Assembly (NCBI RefSeq): GCF_003337565.1
Contig: NZ_QPJL01000027.1
Location: forward strand, 1 to 46,861
Length of the DNA: 46,861 nt
Source: Paracoccus lutimaris
GTDB taxonomy: Bacteria > Pseudomonadota > Alphaproteobacteria > Rhodobacterales > Rhodobacteraceae
Reading direction: 5' to 3'
In this document: in pieces, positions 8,585 to 16,959 of the stretch
Position numbering within the stretch: position 1 is the first letter of the stretch
Layout of the letters: each line of letters begins with the position of its first letter
Notes under the pieces: model-generated
Databases searched by the model: none
Told to the model about the DNA's origin: nothing
The model's input: only the letters and a program-made list of their open reading frames with translations
Translations under genes and position numbers: made by a program

Positions 8585-9265
8585 TCAGATCCCGTCGGCG
8601 GCGCGGTCGAAATGCCGGATCGCCTTGACCACCAGATCGGCAAAGCTTTGCGCCGCCAGCTTGTCGCGCAGGGTCTGGCTGACATTCGACACGGTCTTGT
8701 AACTGATGCCGGCGCGTTCGGCGATCTCGCGATAGCTGAGCCCGTCGGCGATGGCGCGCAGGATATCCGTCTCGCGCGGGGTCAGGCGCGGGGGCGTGTC
8801 TGCACCGCCGGGTCGCTCCATCAGGGCGATCTTGCGGGCCAGATCGGCGGGCACGTAATCGCCGCCCGCCGCGACCTGCCGCAGCGCCTCGCAGATCTCG
8901 TCCGAGGGTGAATCCTTCATGATGATGCCGTTGCAGCCCGCTTGCAGCGCCCGGCGGGCAAGGATCGGGCTTTGATGCATGGTAAAGACCAGCACCGGCA
9001 GGCGGGCACCGGCGGCGCGCAGGCGGCGGATCAGGCGGATGCCGGCCAGCTTGCTGTCGCCCATGGTCAGGTCGGCGACGATCACATCCGGGGCCTGATG
9101 CCGCCAGGCCCGCCAGGCCTGCGAGGGGGTGGCGGCGGCGATGACCTGGCAATCCAGCCGGCCACGGGTGATCCGGTCCCAGCCCTCGGCGACGACGGGA
9201 TGGTCGTCCACGATCAGCACGCGCAGGGGGGCGTCGGGGGCGGGGGCGGGCGGCGCTGCGGTCAT
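8585..9265 (-). CDS. NarL/FixJ-family response regulator
   Basis: A 226-residue two-domain regulator. The receiver (residues about 14-135) has VLIVDDHPVVAEGW, the phosphorylated aspartate in VIVADLTMGDSKLAG, LVFTMHQS and the lysine in GIIMKDSPSDE. A LuxR-type helix-turn-helix follows (LTPRETDILRAIADGLSYRE, ISYKTVSNVSQTLRDKL). It starts with an ATG that overlaps the stop of its cognate kinase by 4 nt, and it is followed 3 nt later by the XRE regulator. Phosphorylation by the upstream kinase should control DNA binding. Targets are unknown; the adjacent RND pump and the C2-type signalling genes are candidates. Confidence 0.92.
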   Translation of the reverse strand: MTAAPPAPAPDAPLRVLIVDDHPVVAEGWDRITRGRLDCQVIAAATPSQAWRAWRHQAPDVIVADLTMGDSKLAGIRLIRRLRAAGARLPVLVFTMHQSPILARRALQAGCNGIIMKDSPSDEICEALRQVAAGGDYVPADLARKIALMERPGGADTPPRLTPRETDILRAIADGLSYREIAERAGISYKTVSNVSQTLRDKLAAQSFADLVVKAIRHFDRAADGI

Positions 9266-10674
9266 GTCGGGTCTTCTTGTGCAGAGGGCTTGGGGCAGGG
9301 CAGGCGGAATTCGGTGATGGTCTGACCGCCCTCGCGCCGAGGCGGGCGGTAATGGCCGTTCAGGGCGGCGGCGCGGTCGCGCATGCCGGTCTGGCCCAGT
9401 CCGCGCGTGCCGGTACTGGCGGGGCCGGTGCCATCATCGCTGACCCGTGCGGTCAGCTCGTCCTGATCGGGCAGCAAGGCGACCTCGATCCGCGACGGGG
9501 CCGCGTGGCGTAGCGCATTCAGGACGCTTTCGCGGACAAAGCGAAATACGGCGATGCGCCCGGCCTCGCCCGGGTCGGGGGCAAGGGCCGCGCCGGGGGC
9601 CAGTATAATCCGGGTTTCTGGTGCCATATCGGCGAATTCGATCAGAAGTTCCTGCACCATCTCGTCCAGCCCGGCGCCCTCGGTCGGGCCAAGGCGCAGG
9701 TCGTCGATGGCGGCGCGGGTGGCCTGACGGATGGCGCCGGCATGATGGGCGACGGCGCCTAGCGCGTCGTGCAATTCGGCCGACGAGCGATCAGCGACCG
9801 CGCGGTTGGCCTGCGCGATGGCGGCTTGCAGGGCGAAAAGCTGGGGGCCGATGCCATCATGCAGGTCGCTGGCGATGCGCGCGCGCTCGGCCTCGGCCAG
9901 CGTCATCATGCGCGATTGCAGGTGGCGGTTCTCGGCGCGCTCATCTGCCAGATGCACGGCCAGCGCGTTCACCCCTTCGCCCAGCCGATCCAGCTGCGCG
10001 ATCCGGGTCGGCGGCGCGCGCTGGTCCAGCGCGCCCGCGCGCATGCGGTCCAGCGCCGCCCCCAGCCCGGCAAGGCGGCGCAGCACCAGCGCCGTGATCG
10101 CCATGGTCACCCCGACCGAGACCAGCGCCGTCGCCGCCAGCAGCGGCAGGATCAGCCGCAGGTCGCGCCAGGCCTCGTTGATTTCGTCCTGGGGATCGGT
10201 GCGGATCTCCAGCATCCCCAGAAGGTTCGGATATTGGGTGACGGGGATCAGCTCGCTGGCCGGCTCGGGCTGGATCAGGCGCGCGAACCAGCCGGGCGCC
10301 TGCGTGAGCTTGTCAACGGGCAGGGCATCCGGGACCAGCGCGACGGGCTTGCTTGCGGCATCGCGCAATTCGGCCGTGACATGGCGCATGGCGTCGATCT
10401 GGGCGGCGAGATGGCGCGCCTCGGCCATCAGGTCGCGGCGCTCGAACGCGGTGGGCAGACGCAGGGTGGCGGCGGCGCTGGCCAGACGCAGCGCGGATTG
10501 CGTCTCGTCACGCACGGCCTCGCGCGCGGTGGCGACAAGGACCGAGGCGACGATGGCGAAGACCAGAAGCCAGCCGAAAGCCGCGCCGCCAAACGCCATG
10601 ATCCGCAACGAGACCAGGCGTCGTTGCGGGACGGGGCCGTCGATCGGCGCCGCGATATGGCCGCTCGCGTCCAT
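9262..10674 (-). CDS. NarX/UhpB-type sensor histidine kinase
   Basis: A 470-residue membrane kinase. It has two transmembrane helices, near residues 27-52 (MAFGGAAFGWLLVFAIVASV) and 175-205 (LILPLLAATALVSVGVT), enclosing a periplasmic region of about 120 residues, then a HAMP segment. The HisKA_3 motif is ARIASDLHDGIGPQLFALQ, and the HATPase has RESVLNALRHA, VSDDGTG and GQTGMRDRAAALNG. The start ATG at 10674 follows a GGGAGGAGG Shine-Dalgarno; a longer upstream frame has no such site. It forms a pair with the NarL-type regulator (4-nt overlap). The ligand is unknown because the periplasmic domain matches nothing I recognise. Confidence 0.9.
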   Translation of the reverse strand: MDASGHIAAPIDGPVPQRRLVSLRIMAFGGAAFGWLLVFAIVASVLVATAREAVRDETQSALRLASAAATLRLPTAFERRDLMAEARHLAAQIDAMRHVTAELRDAASKPVALVPDALPVDKLTQAPGWFARLIQPEPASELIPVTQYPNLLGMLEIRTDPQDEINEAWRDLRLILPLLAATALVSVGVTMAITALVLRRLAGLGAALDRMRAGALDQRAPPTRIAQLDRLGEGVNALAVHLADERAENRHLQSRMMTLAEAERARIASDLHDGIGPQLFALQAAIAQANRAVADRSSAELHDALGAVAHHAGAIRQATRAAIDDLRLGPTEGAGLDEMVQELLIEFADMAPETRIILAPGAALAPDPGEAGRIAVFRFVRESVLNALRHAAPSRIEVALLPDQDELTARVSDDGTGPASTGTRGLGQTGMRDRAAALNGHYRPPRREGGQTITEFRLPCPKPSAQEDPT

Positions 10675-10758
10675 CCTCCTCCCAGGTGCATGGTCCGGGA
10701 CGCCATTGCCGCGTCCGGGGCCAAGACTAGGGCGGCGGCCGGGACGGAGCAACAAGCG

Positions 10759-10792
10759 AAAAGGCCGGGGCGCATGTCCTGCGTCCCGGCCC
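10759..10792 (-). terminator. Rho-independent terminator of the RND operon
   Basis: On the minus strand a 12-bp stem (one G-U pair) with a 5-nt loop is followed immediately by TTTT (AAAA at 10759-10762 on the plus strand). It lies 21 nt after the stop codon of the RND permease. Confidence 0.8.
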
Positions 10793-10812
10793 CTGATGTC
10801 ATGTCCGACCGG

Positions 10813-13800
10813 TCAGCCCTTGGAGGCGGTCGGCTCGGGGGTGCCTGCCTTGGGTTGGTCCGGCTCGGGCCGGCCCAGAAGCCGCCGTACCAGCACGAAG
10901 AACAGCGGCACGAACAGCACCCCCAGCACCGTGGCCGAGACGGTGCCGCCCAGCACGGTGGCGCCGATGGTGTTGCGCCCGTTCGCCCCCGCGCCCGCCG
11001 ACAGGACCAGCGGCAGCACCCCCAGCGAGAAGGCGACCGAGGTCATCATGATCGGCCGGAACCGCTGGCGCGCGGCCTCGGTCACCGCCTCGTAAAGCGG
11101 CTTTCCGGCATCGGCCTCTTCGCGGGCAAACTCGACGATCAGGATGGCGTTCTTGCCGGTCAGGCCGATCACGGTCAGCAACCCGACCTGGAAGAACACG
11201 CCATTCTCGAAGCCGCCGAGCCAGGCGCCGACCAGTGCCCCCAGAACCCCGATAGGCATGGCCAGCATGACCGCAAACGGGATCGACCAGCTTTCGTAAA
11301 GCGCCGCAAGGCACAGGAACACCACCGCCAGAGACAGTGCGTAAAGCAGCGTCGTCTGGCTGCCGGCCTGCTGTTCCTCAAGCGAGAGGCCGGTCCAGGC
11401 GACCTCGAAGCCCGGCGGCAATTGCGCGCCCAGTTCCTCGACCGCCGCCATTGCCGCGCCAGTCGAAACGCCCGGTGCGGGGCTGCCCTGGATCTGCATC
11501 GCCGGCACGCCGTTATAGCGCGTCAGGCCTTGCGGACCATAGCTCCAGCGGCCCTCGGCAAAGTTCGAGAAGGGCACGAGGCCGCCCGAGTCGTTGCGCA
11601 CCCGCCAGCGGTCGATATCGGTCGGCACCGCGCGCGAGGTCGGCTCGCCCTGCACATAGACGCGCTTGATCCGGCCCCGGTCGATGAAGTCGTTGACATA
11701 GCTTCCGGCCCAGGCGACCGACAGCAGGCTGCCGACATCGGTGGCCGAAACCCCCATGGCGCCGGCCTTCATCCAGTCGATGTCCAGATTGTATTGCGCC
11801 GCGTCCTCAAGCCCGTTCGGACGGGCCGAGGCGATGCGCGCGTCCCCGCCCGACATGCCCAGAAGCTGGTTGCGCGCGTCCAGAAGCTGCTCATGCGGCT
11901 GGCCGGCACGGGCCTGCAGGTAGAAGTCAAAGCCCGAGACGTTGCCCAGTTCGATCACCGAGGGCGGCACGATCGGGAAGACCATGGCATCGCGGATCTG
12001 CATGAAGGCGGGGAAGGCGCGGCCGGCGATGGCCTGCACCGACTGGTCGGGGCGCGGGCGCTCCTCCCAGTCCTTCAGCCGCACGAAGGCGATGCCCATG
12101 TTCTGGCCCTGACCGGCAAAGCTGAAGCCCGAGACGCCGAACATGGATTCGACGTTTTCGGCCTCGTTCTGGGTGAAATAGTCGCGGACCTGATCGAGCA
12201 CCGCTTCGGTGCGCTCGGCGGTGGCGCCGGTCGGACCCTGCACCAGAACGAACATGATGCCCTGATCCTCGTCGGGCAGAAAGCCCGTCGGGGTGCGCAG
12301 GAACAGCGTGACCATGGCGGCGCCGATGCACAGATAGATCACCATCATGCGCAGGGGCTTGCGGATGATCCAGCCCACCGACCAGCCATAGCGGTCCATG
12401 ACCCAGTCAAAGCCGCGGTTGAACAGGCCGAAGAAGCCGCGCGACTTGTGCCCGTGCGAGCTTTTCAGCAACGTGGCGCAAAGCGCCGGGGTCAGCGTCA
12501 GCGCCACCACGACCGACAGGCCCATGGCCGAGGCGATGGTGATGGCGAACTGCTTGTAGATGACCCCGGTCGAGCCGCCGAAGAAGGCCATCGGCACGAA
12601 GACCGCCGACAGGACCAGCGCGATGCCGATCAGCGCCCCGGTGATCTGGCCCATGGATTTGCGCGTCGCCTCAAGCGGCGACAGGCCCTCTTCCTCCATG
12701 ATGCGTTCGACGTTCTCGACCACGACGATGGCGTCATCGACCAAAAGGCCGATGGCCAGAACCATGGCCAGCATGGTCAGCGTGTTGATGGTGAAGCCTA
12801 GCGCCGCCAGCACCCCGAACGTGCCCAGAAGCACGACCGGAACCGCCAGCGTCGGGATCAGCGTCGCGCGCCAGTTCTGCAAGAACAGCAGCATGACGAA
12901 GAACACCAGCACGATGGCCTCGATCAGCGTCTTGATCACTTCCTCGATCGAGATCAGCACGAAGGGCGTGGTGTCATAGGGGATGACATAGCTCATGCCT
13001 TCGGGGAAGAACTCGGCGAATTCCTCCATCCGCGCCTTGACCCGATCTGCGGTATCAAGCGCGTTCGCGCCGGTGGCCAGGCTGATCGCCAGACCCGCCG
13101 CCGGCGTGCCGTTATAGCGCGCGTCGGTCAGGTAATCCTCGGCGCCAATCTGGACCCGCGCCACATCCTTGAGCAGGATCAGGCCGCCATCGGCCTCGGC
13201 GCGCAGGACGATCTGTTCGAAATCGGCGGGCGTCGACAGCAGCGATTGCGCGGTGATGGTGGCGTTCAGCATCTGCCCGGCGGGGGCAGGGCGGTCCCCG
13301 AACGAGCCGGCCGAAATCTGCGCGTTCTCGGCCGAGACCGCCGACACCACATCGCCCGGCGTCAGCTCATAGGCGGCCAGCTTCGACGGGTCGAGCCAGA
13401 TCCGCATGGCGTATTGCGCGCCAAAGACCTGGACCGAGCCCACGCCCTCGACCCGGCTCAGGTCGTTGACAATGTTCGAGATCAGATAGTCCGCAAGGTC
13501 CACCTGCTCGTAGCGGTCGTCATCCGAGACCAGACCGATCACCATCATGAAGCCGGTGGTCGATTTCTCGACGGTGATGCCCTGGCGCTGCACGGGTTCG
13601 GGCAGCAGGGCGGTGGCCTGCGACAGCTTGTTTTGCACCTGCACCTGGGCGATGTCGGGATCGGTTCCGGTCTCGAAGGTCAGGTCGGTGGTCGAGGTCC
13701 CCGCCGAGCTTGAGGACGAGCTGAAATAGCGCAGCCCGTCCAGACCCGTCATCTGCTGTTCGATGATCTGGGTGACGGTATTGGCCACCGTATCGGCCGA

Positions 13801-13956
13801 AGCCCCGGGATAGTTCGCGCGGATCGACACCGTGGGCGGCGCGATCTGCGGATATTGTGCGACCGGCAGGGTCAGGATCGACAAGATCCCCAGCCCCATG
13901 ATCAGGATCGAGATCACCCAGGCAAAGACCGGACGATCAATGAAAAAGCGCGCCAT
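10813..13956 (-). CDS. RND multidrug efflux permease, AcrB/HAE-1 family
   Basis: A 1047-residue inner-membrane pump, the usual AcrB length. It starts MARFFIDRPVFAWVISILIM, the hallmark of HAE-1 RND permeases, and has the proton-relay aspartate pair in GLLVDDAIVVVENVERIM (TM4). Large periplasmic loops and a second set of helices with GLTGKNAILIVEFAREE (TM10-11) follow. It exports drugs, detergents or similar compounds from the periplasm using the proton gradient and needs an adaptor (the gene upstream) and a TolC-like outer-membrane channel, which is not in this window. The gap to the adaptor is only 36 nt, so they are one operon. No repressor gene is adjacent. The substrate cannot be predicted from sequence. 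Confidence 0.96.
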   Translation of the reverse strand: MARFFIDRPVFAWVISILIMGLGILSILTLPVAQYPQIAPPTVSIRANYPGASADTVANTVTQIIEQQMTGLDGLRYFSSSSSSAGTSTTDLTFETGTDPDIAQVQVQNKLSQATALLPEPVQRQGITVEKSTTGFMMVIGLVSDDDRYEQVDLADYLISNIVNDLSRVEGVGSVQVFGAQYAMRIWLDPSKLAAYELTPGDVVSAVSAENAQISAGSFGDRPAPAGQMLNATITAQSLLSTPADFEQIVLRAEADGGLILLKDVARVQIGAEDYLTDARYNGTPAAGLAISLATGANALDTADRVKARMEEFAEFFPEGMSYVIPYDTTPFVLISIEEVIKTLIEAIVLVFFVMLLFLQNWRATLIPTLAVPVVLLGTFGVLAALGFTINTLTMLAMVLAIGLLVDDAIVVVENVERIMEEEGLSPLEATRKSMGQITGALIGIALVLSAVFVPMAFFGGSTGVIYKQFAITIASAMGLSVVVALTLTPALCATLLKSSHGHKSRGFFGLFNRGFDWVMDRYGWSVGWIIRKPLRMMVIYLCIGAAMVTLFLRTPTGFLPDEDQGIMFVLVQGPTGATAERTEAVLDQVRDYFTQNEAENVESMFGVSGFSFAGQGQNMGIAFVRLKDWEERPRPDQSVQAIAGRAFPAFMQIRDAMVFPIVPPSVIELGNVSGFDFYLQARAGQPHEQLLDARNQLLGMSGGDARIASARPNGLEDAAQYNLDIDWMKAGAMGVSATDVGSLLSVAWAGSYVNDFIDRGRIKRVYVQGEPTSRAVPTDIDRWRVRNDSGGLVPFSNFAEGRWSYGPQGLTRYNGVPAMQIQGSPAPGVSTGAAMAAVEELGAQLPPGFEVAWTGLSLEEQQAGSQTTLLYALSLAVVFLCLAALYESWSIPFAVMLAMPIGVLGALVGAWLGGFENGVFFQVGLLTVIGLTGKNAILIVEFAREEADAGKPLYEAVTEAARQRFRPIMMTSVAFSLGVLPLVLSAGAGANGRNTIGATVLGGTVSATVLGVLFVPLFFVLVRRLLGRPEPDQPKAGTPEPTASKG

Positions 13957-13992
13957 TTGCGTTTCCTGTCCTGTTTTCCTTGTGGCCGCGGC

Positions 13993-15288
13993 TTACTTCG
14001 CCGCGTCCGTGGCCGGCTCGGCGGCCGGTTCGGTGGCGGGTTCGCCGCCCTCGGCTGGGGCCGCAGGGGTGGCTTCGGCTTTGGTTTCGGCATTGGCTTC
14101 AGGGGCGGCTTCAGGGGCGGCTTCGGCCGGGGCGCCGGCGGCGGCCTCGGCCTCGGGGGCCTTGCGCTCCTCCGGGGCGACGGTCATGCCGACGCCGATT
14201 TTCTGCACGCCCTCGACCACGATGCGGTCGCCATCCGACAGGCCCTCGCTGACGACCCAGCTGTTGCCCATGTCCTGAAGGATGGTCAGGGCGCGCTGTT
14301 CGATGACGTTCTGGGCATTGACCACCAGCGCGATGGGCTGGCCGCGACGGTCGCGGGCGACACCCTCTTGCGGGGCCAGGATCACGTCCTGGGCGATGGT
14401 CTGCTGGACCACGGCCTGCACATACATGCCGGGCAGCAGGACGCGATCAGGATTGGCAAAGGACAGGCGCAGCGTCACCACGCCGGTGGTCTCGTTCACA
14501 TAGGGTTCGGCCGCGGTCAGCGTGCCCTCCTTGTCGAAATCGGTGCCATCGGCCAGCCGCAGGGTGACCTTCTGGTCATTGCGCACCTGCCAGTCGGTCT
14601 GCGCCATCTGGCGGCGGAAGCGGATGACCTCGGCCGCCGACTGGGTCACGTCCACATAGACCGGATCCAGCGTGCGGATCACCGCCATCGGCGTGGCCTG
14701 GCTTGCGGTGACCAGCGCGCCCCGGCTGGCTTGGGTCAGGCCGATCTCGCCATCCAGCTCGGCGCGGATGGTGGTGCGCTCAAGCTCGATCTCGGCGGTG
14801 CGCAGCTGCGCCTGGGCGACCTTGACGGCGGCCTCGGCGGCATCGCGGGCGGCGATGGCGCTGTCGGTCGAGCTTTCGCTGGCGACGCGGCGGTCACGCA
14901 GGGCGCCGACGCGCTCGGCCTCGCGGCGGGCGTTTTCAGCCTGGGCGCGGGCTTGGGCGACGGCCGCCTCGGCCTGGGCCACGGCGGCCTCATAGGTGGT
15001 GGGATCGATGCGGAACAGCGGCTCGCCCAGCATCACATGACGGCCTTCCTCGAACAGGCGTTCGGTGACGATGCCGTTGACCTGCGGGCGCACCTCGGCC
15101 TCGGCCGAGGCGGCGACGCGGCCGGGCAGGGTCGTGGTCAGCGGGACGTCCTGGGCATGCAGCGTGACCACCGTGATCGCGGGAGGGGGCATTTCACCCT
15201 GTCCCTGCGCGGTGGCGATTTGCGGAATCAGGCCGGTGAGCAGCGGCAGGATCAGAGAATTGCAAAAACGGCGCGAAAGCGCTGACAT
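13993..15288 (-). CDS. RND efflux periplasmic adaptor subunit (AcrA-like)
   Basis: A 431-residue membrane fusion protein. A Sec signal peptide covers about residues 1-28 (LILPLLTGLIPQIATAQ) and lacks a lipobox cysteine, unlike E. coli AcrA. A barrel-sandwich/lipoyl domain (VTLHAQDVPLTTTLPGRV, VRPQVNGIVTERLFEEG) and a long alpha-hairpin rich in Ala/Glu/Arg follow, then a beta-barrel domain (VMLGEPLFRIDP, DPVYVDVTQSAAEV) and a membrane-proximal part. The last 45 or so residues are an unusual Ala/Pro/Glu/Thr-only tail. The ATG at 15288 has GGAG 6 nt upstream; the listed upstream in-frame start is not supported. It precedes the RND permease and would bridge it to an outer-membrane channel. Confidence 0.93.
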   Translation of the reverse strand: MSALSRRFCNSLILPLLTGLIPQIATAQGQGEMPPPAITVVTLHAQDVPLTTTLPGRVAASAEAEVRPQVNGIVTERLFEEGRHVMLGEPLFRIDPTTYEAAVAQAEAAVAQARAQAENARREAERVGALRDRRVASESSTDSAIAARDAAEAAVKVAQAQLRTAEIELERTTIRAELDGEIGLTQASRGALVTASQATPMAVIRTLDPVYVDVTQSAAEVIRFRRQMAQTDWQVRNDQKVTLRLADGTDFDKEGTLTAAEPYVNETTGVVTLRLSFANPDRVLLPGMYVQAVVQQTIAQDVILAPQEGVARDRRGQPIALVVNAQNVIEQRALTILQDMGNSWVVSEGLSDGDRIVVEGVQKIGVGMTVAPEERKAPEAEAAAGAPAEAAPEAAPEANAETKAEATPAAPAEGGEPATEPAAEPATDAAK

Positions 15289-15491
15289 CTTGTGGCTCCG
15301 AGCATATTCAGGATTTTCGTTTATAACGATCAGCAATGGCGCTAACATTCAATCCCAAAAATCCGGTTCCTGACTGGTAAGGTCAGGTTCAGCACGGGAC
15401 CGCCCGCCGTTTGCGGGCCGACAGCAGTCCGGCCGAGGGGCCTGTTTGCTCTTGCGGTCGCGGCGGCAAATCAGTAAGCAAGCCTCGTTCG

Positions 15492-15565
15492 CGGGTGTAG
15501 CTCAATGGCAGAGCGAGAGCTTCCCAAGCTCCAGACGAGGGTTCGATTCCCTTCACCCGCTCCAA
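15492..15565 (+). tRNA. tRNA-Gly (CCC)
   Basis: A 74-nt tRNA: acceptor GCGGGTG pairs with CACCCGC, the D arm contains AGCTCAATGGCAGAGC, the anticodon loop TTCCCAA gives CCC, and the T arm contains GGTTCGATTCC. The 3' CCA is encoded. One pair (27-43) at the top of the anticodon stem is A-C. Confidence 0.95.
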
Positions 15566-15906
15566 TCATTCCCCGGGAATATTTGGAAATCCCCTGCTTT
15601 TATGGGGTTAGCCGGTTTTCCTGTTGCAAGACGGGTCTGGAATGACTGGCGCGCAACGATGATCTGCCCCCACGCACAGTCGCATCTTCCGCATTCGTGC
15701 TGCTGTCAGGCTGCTTTCCGCCCAAGATGCAGATATCGCGGCACCGCGAAGGCGGGAAGCGCTGCGATAGCTGGGGTCTTCGCGCCTCCTGCCATTGCTG
15801 CCGTTTCGCTCATGTCGTGGATCTGTTGTGCCGACGTTCGTGCAACCGGGTGCCGGGCCGAATGAGAGCCAGCACATGGTCGCGACGAGAAGGACCGCGC
15901 GGTTGT
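15566..15906. other. Intergenic region without a convincing gene
   Basis: Between tRNA-Gly and the pyrimidine ABC operon terminator I see no ORF with family features on either strand. Short frames here have scrambled, arginine/serine-rich translations. An ATTCCCCGGGAAT palindrome just after the tRNA may help end its transcript. Nothing else is recognised. Confidence 0.5.
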
Positions 15907-15930
15907 CGCCGGCCCTGTGACGGGCCGGCG
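15907..15930 (-). terminator. Strong hairpin after the ABC transporter operon
   Basis: A perfect 9-bp GC-rich stem, CGCCGGCCC pairing with GGGCCGGCG around a 6-nt loop, lies 9 nt beyond the stop codon of the substrate-binding protein gene. There is no clear U-run, so efficiency as an intrinsic terminator is uncertain. Confidence 0.5.
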
Positions 15931-15939
15931 CAAGGGGCG

Positions 15940-16923
15940 TCATTTCAGCGCGGCGTCGGTGACGGCATGGCTCCATGCGCCTTCCGGCGCCTTGGAGATC
16001 ACCGGGTCGGAACCGCCGGCCATCAGGATCTTGACGGTGCGCTCGTAATCGGCCGGGTCAAGGCTGCCATCCGATCCCGCCGTCAGCTTGGCGATTTCGG
16101 ACATCATGCGCTTTTGATGTTCCTCGGTCTGGGCGCCGGTCTCGTCATGGTCCAGCACGATGCCCGCGGCCTCGTCGGGGTTTTCCTCGGCATATTTCCA
16201 GCCCTGCATGCTGGCCTTGACGAAGCGCGCCATCTTATCGACGAAGGCCGCGTCGGTCAGCTTGTCTTCCAGCACATACAGCCCGTCCTCAAGCGTGGCG
16301 ACGCCCTCGTCCTCGTATTTGAAGGTGACCAGCTCTTCGGGCTTCATGCCGGCCTCGATCAGTTGCCAGTATTCGTTATAGGTCATGGTGCTGATGCAGG
16401 CCGCCTGCTTTTGTAGCAGGGGATCGACGTTGAAGCCCTGTTTCAAGACCTCGACGCCCTCGGCGCCGCCGGTTGTCGGCAGGCCCAACGTCGCCATCCA
16501 GGTCAGGAACGGATATTCATTGCCGCCGAACCAGACGCCCAGCACCTTGCCCTTGAAATCTGCGGGCGCCTTGACGCCGCTATCGGCGCGGCAGGTCAGC
16601 ATCATGCCCGAGCTTTTGAAGGGCTGGGCGATATTGACCAGCGCCAGCCCTTTTTCGCGCGCGGCCAAGGCCGAGGGCATCCAGTCCACCATCACATCGG
16701 CGCCGCCGCCGGCCATCACCTGCGGGGGCGCGATATCGGGGCCGCCCGGCTTGATGGTGACGTTCAGCCCCTCGGCCTCGTAAAAGCCCTTGTCGAGGGC
16801 GACGTAATAGCCGGCGAACTGGGCCTGGGTCACCCATTTCAGCTGCAGCGTCACGTCATCCGCGGCCAGCGCGGCCGTGGCGGGCAGCAAGGTTGCGGCG
16901 AGGCCTGTCAGGAAAGTTCTCAT
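15940..16923 (-). CDS. ABC transporter substrate-binding protein, NMT1/THI5-like
   Basis: A 327-residue periplasmic protein with a Sec signal peptide (MRTFLTGLAATLLPATAALA) and the NMT1/SsuA-like fold: LQLKWVTQAQFAGYYVALDKG is cut to its core QLKWVTQAQFAGYYVA, with GGGADVMVDWMPSALAARE after it. Related proteins bind pyrimidines (thiamin precursors) and similar small ligands. It is the last gene of the dihydropyrimidinase operon, so the ligand is probably uracil, thymine or a reduced or ring-opened pyrimidine. An AAGGAG Shine-Dalgarno precedes the ATG. The two permeases and ATPase lie directly upstream. Confidence 0.85.
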   Translation of the reverse strand: MRTFLTGLAATLLPATAALAADDVTLQLKWVTQAQFAGYYVALDKGFYEAEGLNVTIKPGGPDIAPPQVMAGGGADVMVDWMPSALAAREKGLALVNIAQPFKSSGMMLTCRADSGVKAPADFKGKVLGVWFGGNEYPFLTWMATLGLPTTGGAEGVEVLKQGFNVDPLLQKQAACISTMTYNEYWQLIEAGMKPEELVTFKYEDEGVATLEDGLYVLEDKLTDAAFVDKMARFVKASMQGWKYAEENPDEAAGIVLDHDETGAQTEEHQKRMMSEIAKLTAGSDGSLDPADYERTVKILMAGGSDPVISKAPEGAWSHAVTDAALK

Positions 16924-16959
16924 CTTACGCTCCTTGTTGGCGGGTCTGCGACCCGGTTG

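Noticed and set aside
9769..12801. 1010-residue plus-strand frame
   Set aside because: It is antisense to the NarX-like kinase and the RND permease, both with clear motifs. The translation is rich in R, H, Q and G.
15706..15933. 75-residue minus-strand ORF after tRNA-Gly
   Set aside because: It has no motifs, a weak start and overlaps the operon hairpin.
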